DNA of 64,000 nt, taken from assembly GCF_902809855.1 (NCBI RefSeq), contig NZ_CADDWJ010000002.1, forward strand, positions 868,001 through 932,000, read 5' to 3'. The stretch's first letter is position 1, and each line of letters starts with the position of its first letter. The translations under genes were made by a program, and so were the position numbers. The DNA is from Acinetobacter sp. Marseille-Q1618. GTDB taxonomy: Bacteria > Pseudomonadota > Gammaproteobacteria > Pseudomonadales > Moraxellaceae. Positions 59,433-64,000 of the stretch are shown piece after piece. The notes beneath the pieces are model-generated. The model saw only the letters and a list, made by a program, of their open reading frames with translations. It was not told where the DNA came from and did not search any database.

Positions 59433-60491
59433 GTGCTTAGAATCAGTCGTAAGCAAGCTAAGGGGCTTATAGGGGTAGATATTAGTTCGACCTCTGTAAA
59501 GATATTAGAACTCTCTGTTAAAAACGGTCGTTATTGGGTGGAAAGCTATGGATTAAGTCCATTGTTAGACGGAAGTGTGGTAGAGAAGAATATTCTCAAC
59601 CCAGAAGCAGTATCGGATGCTTTAGAGCGTGCGATTAATATTGCTAATCCCCAATCTATGAATGCGGCTGTTGCAGTAACCAACTCTATGGTGATTCAAA
59701 AAGTCATCGAGATGGATGCAGACATGAACGATGAGGAACGTGAAGTTCAAATTCGTATGGATGCAGAGCAATATATTCCATTTCCATTGGATGAGGTGAG
59801 TCTAGATTTTGAAGTTTTACCTGACAAACTGCCTAATCCAAATCGAGTCAATGTTGTACTTGTCGCAACGCGAACCGAGAATGTAGATTCACGGGTTGAA
59901 GTGCTTGAGATGACAGGTTTGACCGCAAAAGTTGCTGACACAGAAAGTTATTGTATTGAACGTGCTTTTGAAGTGTTCTCAGATACGCTACCAATCGGTG
60001 CCAATATGGTAGGGATCTTAGATATCGGTCATACTATGACCACGCTTTCGGTCATGCAAAACGGCAAAATCATCTATACGCGCGAACAAGTCTTTGGTGG
60101 CAAACAGCTCACTCAGGATGTACAAAGCCGTTATGGTTTGTCTTATGAAGAAGCGGGTCGTGCGAAAAAAGATCGGACCTTGCCTGATGATTATGAAACT
60201 GAAGTCCTCATGCCATTCTTGGATGCTGTCGTTCAACAAGCAGCTCGCTCCCTACAATTCTTTTTCTCCTCTTCGCAGTTTAATGAAATTGATCATATTT
60301 TGCTGGCAGGAGGAAATGCTAATATTCCAGGACTTGCAAAATTATTACAACAAAAACTAGGTTATCGTGTGACTGTGGCAAATCCATTTTTACAAATGGG
60401 CTTTTCACCACAAATCGACCTGAAAAAAATAGAAAATGATGCACCATCGTTAATGATTGCGTGTGGCTTAGCAATGAGGAGTTTTGATTAA
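59433..60491 (+). CDS. pilM: Type IV pilus assembly protein PilM
   Basis: A 352-residue actin/FtsA-fold ATPase. It starts near KGLIGVDISSTSVKILELS, with a nucleotide-binding segment VGILDIGHTMTTLSVMQNGK and LLAGGNANIPGLAKLLQQKL. It binds the cytoplasmic tail of PilN and links the inner-membrane platform to the pilus motor. The GTG at 59433 is chosen because AGGA lies eight bases upstream and the protein then begins MLRISRKQAKG as in relatives; an in-frame GTG at 59394 has no ribosome site. Its stop overlaps the pilN start (TAATG). Confidence 0.93.
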   Translation: MLRISRKQAKGLIGVDISSTSVKILELSVKNGRYWVESYGLSPLLDGSVVEKNILNPEAVSDALERAINIANPQSMNAAVAVTNSMVIQKVIEMDADMNDEEREVQIRMDAEQYIPFPLDEVSLDFEVLPDKLPNPNRVNVVLVATRTENVDSRVEVLEMTGLTAKVADTESYCIERAFEVFSDTLPIGANMVGILDIGHTMTTLSVMQNGKIIYTREQVFGGKQLTQDVQSRYGLSYEEAGRAKKDRTLPDDYETEVLMPFLDAVVQQAARSLQFFFSSSQFNEIDHILLAGGNANIPGLAKLLQQKLGYRVTVANPFLQMGFSPQIDLKKIENDAPSLMIACGLAMRSFD

Positions 60492-61123
60492 TGGCAAAGA
60501 TTAATTTACTCCCATGGCGTGAAGAACTAAGAGAACAACGAAAAAAACAATTTGTTGCGATTAGTATTGGCATCGCTGTATTGGGGTTTATCATTGTATT
60601 ATTGGCTTGGATGTATTTTAATCAACGATTAGAAGACCAAGAACAAGCAAATCAGTTGGTTGTAAGTACCAATCAAAATTTAGACACACAACTGAAAACA
60701 CTAGATGGGTTACAAGAACAGCGTAATGCCATTATTGAACGTATGAAGTTAATTCAAGGTTTACAAGGTCAGCGACCTGTGACTGTACGTTTAGTGGATG
60801 AGTTGGTACGCGTGGTTCCGCCAGCAATGTATATCACTAAATTTAGCCGCACTGGAGATAAATTTACCATTGAAGGGAAAGCGGAGAGTCCAAACACTGT
60901 TGCAGATTTATTGCGTGGTTTAGAAGCATCAGAATGGTATAGAAATGCGTTCATGAATTCGTTCTTGGCAGCAGAAGAAAATAAAAATAAACCAGCAACT
61001 TCAGTGGTACCACGTGCTGAAGAGTCTTATGGAAGTTTTGTTGTGAGCGTTGATATTGGGGAAATTGCACAGGCAGCGAAACCTGAGGCAGATCAAGCGC
61101 AAGCGAATGGGGGTGCTAAATGA
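60491..61123 (+). CDS. pilN: Type IV pilus assembly protein PilN
   Basis: A 210-residue bitopic inner-membrane protein. It has the cytoplasmic INLLPWREELREQRKKQF motif that docks PilM, a membrane helix (FVAISIGIAVLGFIIVLLAW), a coiled-coil segment and a ferredoxin-like periplasmic domain. The start overlaps the pilM stop and its own stop overlaps pilO (ATGA), so translation is coupled. Confidence 0.96.
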   Translation: MAKINLLPWREELREQRKKQFVAISIGIAVLGFIIVLLAWMYFNQRLEDQEQANQLVVSTNQNLDTQLKTLDGLQEQRNAIIERMKLIQGLQGQRPVTVRLVDELVRVVPPAMYITKFSRTGDKFTIEGKAESPNTVADLLRGLEASEWYRNAFMNSFLAAEENKNKPATSVVPRAEESYGSFVVSVDIGEIAQAAKPEADQAQANGGAK

Positions 61124-61911
61124 GTCGTCTAGATCTTGAAAAAGCAGATTCAGTCAAAGATGCACCACCAAAGAAAAAAATGACGGTAGATAAATTCTTC
61201 CAGCAATTTAATACCTTAGATATGAATAACTATGGGAGTTGGCCAATATCGGTCAAGATTACCTGTTGGTTATTTATCTTATTCGTAGTGGGTGCAATCG
61301 GTTATTTTCTTGTCATTAAACCAAAGCTGGATGCCATAGATTCAGCACGTGCACAAGAGCAAACTTTGCTGAATGAGTTTAAGGAAAAAGATTCGAAACT
61401 TAGAAATCTTCAGCAATATCAAGCACAGTTACAACAAATGCAAATGGACTTTACACAACAATTGGAACAGTTGCCAAAAGAAACTGAAATTCCAGGTTTG
61501 GTTGAAGACATTAACGTGACTGGTGTAAGTTCAGGTTTGAAATTTAAAAATATCAAACTAGAAAATGAAGTACAGCAAGAATTCTTTATTGAGCAACCCA
61601 TTTCAATAGAAGCAACAGGGGATTATCACTCATTTGGTGGTTTTGTGAGTGGAATTGCAGCTTTACCACGAATTGTTACTTTGCATGATTTTACTATTAC
61701 AGCTGAAGCACCAAAAGATGCCAAATCTGATGTACCTTTGGTAAATTATACTTTAAACGCAAAAACCTACCGTTATATCGGTACAGATGTTGAAACAGCA
61801 GAAACAGCAACAGCTGAAAATACTTCACAAAATACCAATGCAGTGGCTACAGGTACAGCTTCAAGCTCAAATAACTCTTCACAAACAACTAGTAAAAAGG
61901 GGAGAAGATAA
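61120..61911 (+). CDS. pilO: Type IV pilus assembly protein PilO
   Basis: A 263-residue bitopic protein with a membrane helix at about 45-70 (ITCWLFILFVVGAIGYFLVI), a periplasmic coiled coil (KEKDSKLRNLQQYQAQLQQM) and a ferredoxin-like fold. A C-terminal tail of about 40 residues is rich in Thr, Ser, Asn and Ala (ENTSQNTNAVATGTASSSNN), an unusually low-complexity extension. It forms heterodimers with PilN and contacts PilP. Confidence 0.95.
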   Translation: MSRLDLEKADSVKDAPPKKKMTVDKFFQQFNTLDMNNYGSWPISVKITCWLFILFVVGAIGYFLVIKPKLDAIDSARAQEQTLLNEFKEKDSKLRNLQQYQAQLQQMQMDFTQQLEQLPKETEIPGLVEDINVTGVSSGLKFKNIKLENEVQQEFFIEQPISIEATGDYHSFGGFVSGIAALPRIVTLHDFTITAEAPKDAKSDVPLVNYTLNAKTYRYIGTDVETAETATAENTSQNTNAVATGTASSSNNSSQTTSKKGRR

Positions 61912-61913
61912 GC

Positions 61914-62441
61914 ATGAATTTACTTAAATTAATGAGCGGAATCTCTCTTGTTGTTTTACTGGTCGGATGCGATTCAAGGATTGATGCAGTCAATCAGGAA
62001 ATGGCAACAATCCGTAGTCAGCCGCCTTTACCGATTGAACCTGCACCGACATTTGATCCTGTGCCAAGTTTTAATTATTCAGCACAGCAATTACGTAGCC
62101 CATTTTTACCAAGTTCATTGGCAAATGAGTTGAGAATTATGTCAGGGAAACGTGTTTATCCAAACTTCTCTAGACAGCAACAACCTTTAGAAAATTATGC
62201 GCTTGAAACTTTGAGTTTTAAAGGCAGCATGAAATCAAACAATGGGCAAATTGTTGGTCTGATTCAGACGCCAGATAAAGAAGTTGAGCGTGTGCAAACA
62301 GGCAACTATTTGGGGATGAATCAAGGGCGGATTATTTCAATCACTCCAACTCGAATTGATCTTTTAGAGATCGTACCAGATGGACGAGACGGGTATATCG
62401 AAAGACCACGAAGTCTAGTATTGATCGGTCAATTAGATTGA
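61914..62441 (+). CDS. pilP: Type IV pilus lipoprotein PilP
   Basis: A 175-residue lipoprotein. The signal MNLLKLMSGISLVVLLVGC ends in a lipobox; a Pro-rich linker (PPLPIEPAPTFDPVPSF) leads to a C-terminal beta domain with LRSPFLP and ETLSFKGSMKSNNGQIVGL. It connects PilNO with the PilQ secretin. Two bases separate it from pilO. Confidence 0.96.
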   Translation: MNLLKLMSGISLVVLLVGCDSRIDAVNQEMATIRSQPPLPIEPAPTFDPVPSFNYSAQQLRSPFLPSSLANELRIMSGKRVYPNFSRQQQPLENYALETLSFKGSMKSNNGQIVGLIQTPDKEVERVQTGNYLGMNQGRIISITPTRIDLLEIVPDGRDGYIERPRSLVLIGQLD

Positions 62442-62461
62442 GAATGAATGAAGGAATAAAA

Positions 62462-64000
62462 ATGAAAAAGAGCATTAAAAACTTTTGGGGTGGGGACGGC
62501 ATCTTTATGAACACTTATTTACGTCAATTTTCAATGGCGGCAGTATCGATTGCGGTGATGCAAGCCGCAGCTGCACAAGTGACAATGACCAATGTGGTAC
62601 CAATGCAATTAGCAGGACAAGGTACTGAGGTGCGTGTCATGTTCAATGGTTTACCTCCACAACCACAAGCGTATCAATTAGAATCGCCTTCTCGTTTGGT
62701 GCTGGATTTTAACGATACAAAACTAGGTCTAACACAAACCTCAATTCCAGTGTCAAGCTCAGAAGCGTCTTCAATCAATGTCGCTTCGGATGCACAGCGC
62801 TCACGCTTGACGGTAAATTTAAATAATAGTGGTGCTTTTACTACTCGCGTAGAAGGCAATACATTTATTTTAAAAATAAATAATGCAAACCAAAATGGTA
62901 GCCTTGAAAACTTAGGACCAACTACGGTTGCTAAACCTGCTCAAGGTGTAGCAGATATTGGCTTCCAGCGTGGCAGCAAAGGTGAAGGTCAGGTGAGTAT
63001 TAATCTAGCAGGTGTGAACACTCCTGTGGATGTACAACAACAAGGCAGTAAAGTTGTGGTGCGTGTATTGGGTAATAAAATTCCAACACATCTTATTCGT
63101 CGTTTAAATGTCAATGATTTTGCTACACCAGTTGCAACGATTGATGCGCATAATGATGGCAATAACGGTGTGATTACCATTCAGTCTACAGGTAGCTATG
63201 AATACATGGCTTATCAAGCTGAAGATAAGTTAACGATTAGTTTAAAACGCCCAGAAGATACTCGTCCAAATAAACCTGCATCAAGTCAATCTTATACGGG
63301 CAAAAAAATCTCACTAGATTTCCAAGATATTGAAGTGCGCCGAGTATTACAGTTATTGGCTGATTTTACTGGAGTAAATATGGTTGCTGCCGATTCGGTA
63401 CAAGGCAATATTACCTTACGTTTAAAAGATGTTCCTTGGGATCAGGCACTGGATATTATTCTTAAAACGAAAAATTTGGATAAACGTCGTAATGGTGATG
63501 TGATCTGGATAGCACCCGTTCCAGAGTTGATTAAATCTGAAGAAGATGAAGCCAAAGCGATTGCGCAAAGCGTTAAACTTGCACCAATTCAAACGGAGTA
63601 CATCCAGTTAAGTTATGCCAAAGTGGCTGATGTATTGAAGCTTTTGGAAGATTCCCGAGATGCAAAAGGTGCCGAAGGTAATAGAACTGCCAACACAGAT
63701 TCACTGGCTCTAGAAAGCTTACTCAGCTCACGTGGTAGTGCAGTGGCTGATATTCGAACCAATACTTTAATTGTTAACGATACTGCAAAGAATATTGATA
63801 AAGTTCGAAAAATGGTGGATTTACTCGATGTTTCAGTCAAGCAAGTCATGATTGAGGCACGTATTGTTCGAGCTTCCACAGGTTTTTCTAAAGAAATGGG
63901 CGTAAAATGGGGGATTTTATCGCAAGGCGTACCTCGTAATAATGATTTGTTGGTTGGTGGGAGTGACCAATCGCTTTGGGATTTAAAAACCCCTGATGAT
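62462..64000 (+). CDS. pilQ: Type IV pilus secretin PilQ, C-terminus beyond right edge
   Basis: The ATG at 62462 follows GAAGGAATAAA. About 513 residues are visible. A long signal region (MKKSIKNFWGGDGIFMNTYL, then RQFSMAAVSIAVMQAAAAQV) is followed by two AMIN domains that bind peptidoglycan (EVRVMFNGLPPQPQAYQLES), an STN/N0 domain (KISLDFQDIEVRRVLQLLAD) and an N1 domain with RTNTLIVNDTAKNIDKVRKM. The beta-barrel part begins at the right edge (MIEARIVRASTGFSKEMGVK). It forms the outer-membrane pilus gate. A second ATG at residue 16 (MNTYLRQF) gives a more normal signal peptide and is a possible start. Confidence 0.95.
   Translation, partial: MKKSIKNFWGGDGIFMNTYLRQFSMAAVSIAVMQAAAAQVTMTNVVPMQLAGQGTEVRVMFNGLPPQPQAYQLESPSRLVLDFNDTKLGLTQTSIPVSSSEASSINVASDAQRSRLTVNLNNSGAFTTRVEGNTFILKINNANQNGSLENLGPTTVAKPAQGVADIGFQRGSKGEGQVSINLAGVNTPVDVQQQGSKVVVRVLGNKIPTHLIRRLNVNDFATPVATIDAHNDGNNGVITIQSTGSYEYMAYQAEDKLTISLKRPEDTRPNKPASSQSYTGKKISLDFQDIEVRRVLQLLADFTGVNMVAADSVQGNITLRLKDVPWDQALDIILKTKNLDKRRNGDVIWIAPVPELIKSEEDEAKAIAQSVKLAPIQTEYIQLSYAKVADVLKLLEDSRDAKGAEGNRTANTDSLALESLLSSRGSAVADIRTNTLIVNDTAKNIDKVRKMVDLLDVSVKQVMIEARIVRASTGFSKEMGVKWGILSQGVPRNNDLLVGGSDQSLWDLKTPDD

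Overview
The window is a chromosomal segment of a gammaproteobacterium, almost certainly an Acinetobacter. The evidence is the low-GC, AT-rich gene style, an Omp33-36-type porin, an OXA class D beta-lactamase with the OXA-23/OXA-51-like motif set, the znuCB-zur/znuA layout, the F-type atp operon and a type IV pilus pilMNOPQ cluster divergent from mrcA. The species cannot be fixed from the sequence alone. I see no insertion sequence, integrase, prophage or CRISPR array. The only stable RNA gene found is one tRNA-Thr.

Layout, left to right. 1-2.1 kb: the 5' part of a Dyp-type peroxidase, a LysE-family exporter and a broken methyltransferase gene. 2.2-5.2 kb: the zinc-uptake locus, with zur-znuC-znuB on the minus strand divergent from znuA and a 15-nt Zur-type palindrome between them. 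5.3-12.65 kb: the complete atpIBEFHAGDC operon with a good sigma-70 promoter and a terminator. 12.7-13.9 kb: a two-gene unit coding for a Thg1-like 3'-5' nucleotidyltransferase and a P-loop polynucleotide-kinase-like protein, a plausible RNA-repair pair. 14-16.8 kb: two small unknown genes, a glutathione peroxidase and the Omp33-36 porin. 16.8-19 kb: a long AT-rich stretch with orphan terminator hairpins (candidate small RNAs) around the OXA gene. 19-21.6 kb: a diguanylate cyclase and an AbiJ-like defence gene split by an in-frame stop. 21.7-30.8 kb: uvrA, several small genes (one behind a near-perfect Fur box), glpM, tenA, a DUF475 protein, a YajR-like transporter and ssb.

30.9-43.8 kb is accessory metabolism and regulation: a hotdog protein, TetR, ahpC, LysR, an isochorismatase-family hydrolase divergent from a pirin, an FAD oxidoreductase plus methyltransferase pair, a GFA-family protein, tRNA-Thr, a LysR/MFS divergent pair, DUF2726 and RidA. 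43.8-48.1 kb is a creB-creC-creD system with two perfect TTCAC-N6-TTCAC cre boxes (before creB and before creD) and an extra small membrane protein between creB and creC. 48.3-56.4 kb: dinB, a GH25 muramidase, an MdtD-like exporter, a choice-of-anchor-I lipoprotein, a LOG-family protein and a TerC/CBS membrane protein. 56.7-64 kb: mrcA (PBP1a) divergent from pilMNOPQ, with pilQ running off the right edge.

The most interesting items are the Thg1-like/kinase pair, the AbiJ-like gene with its nonsense codon, the cre-box architecture, the Fur-box-controlled small cysteine protein and the orphan terminators flanking the OXA gene.
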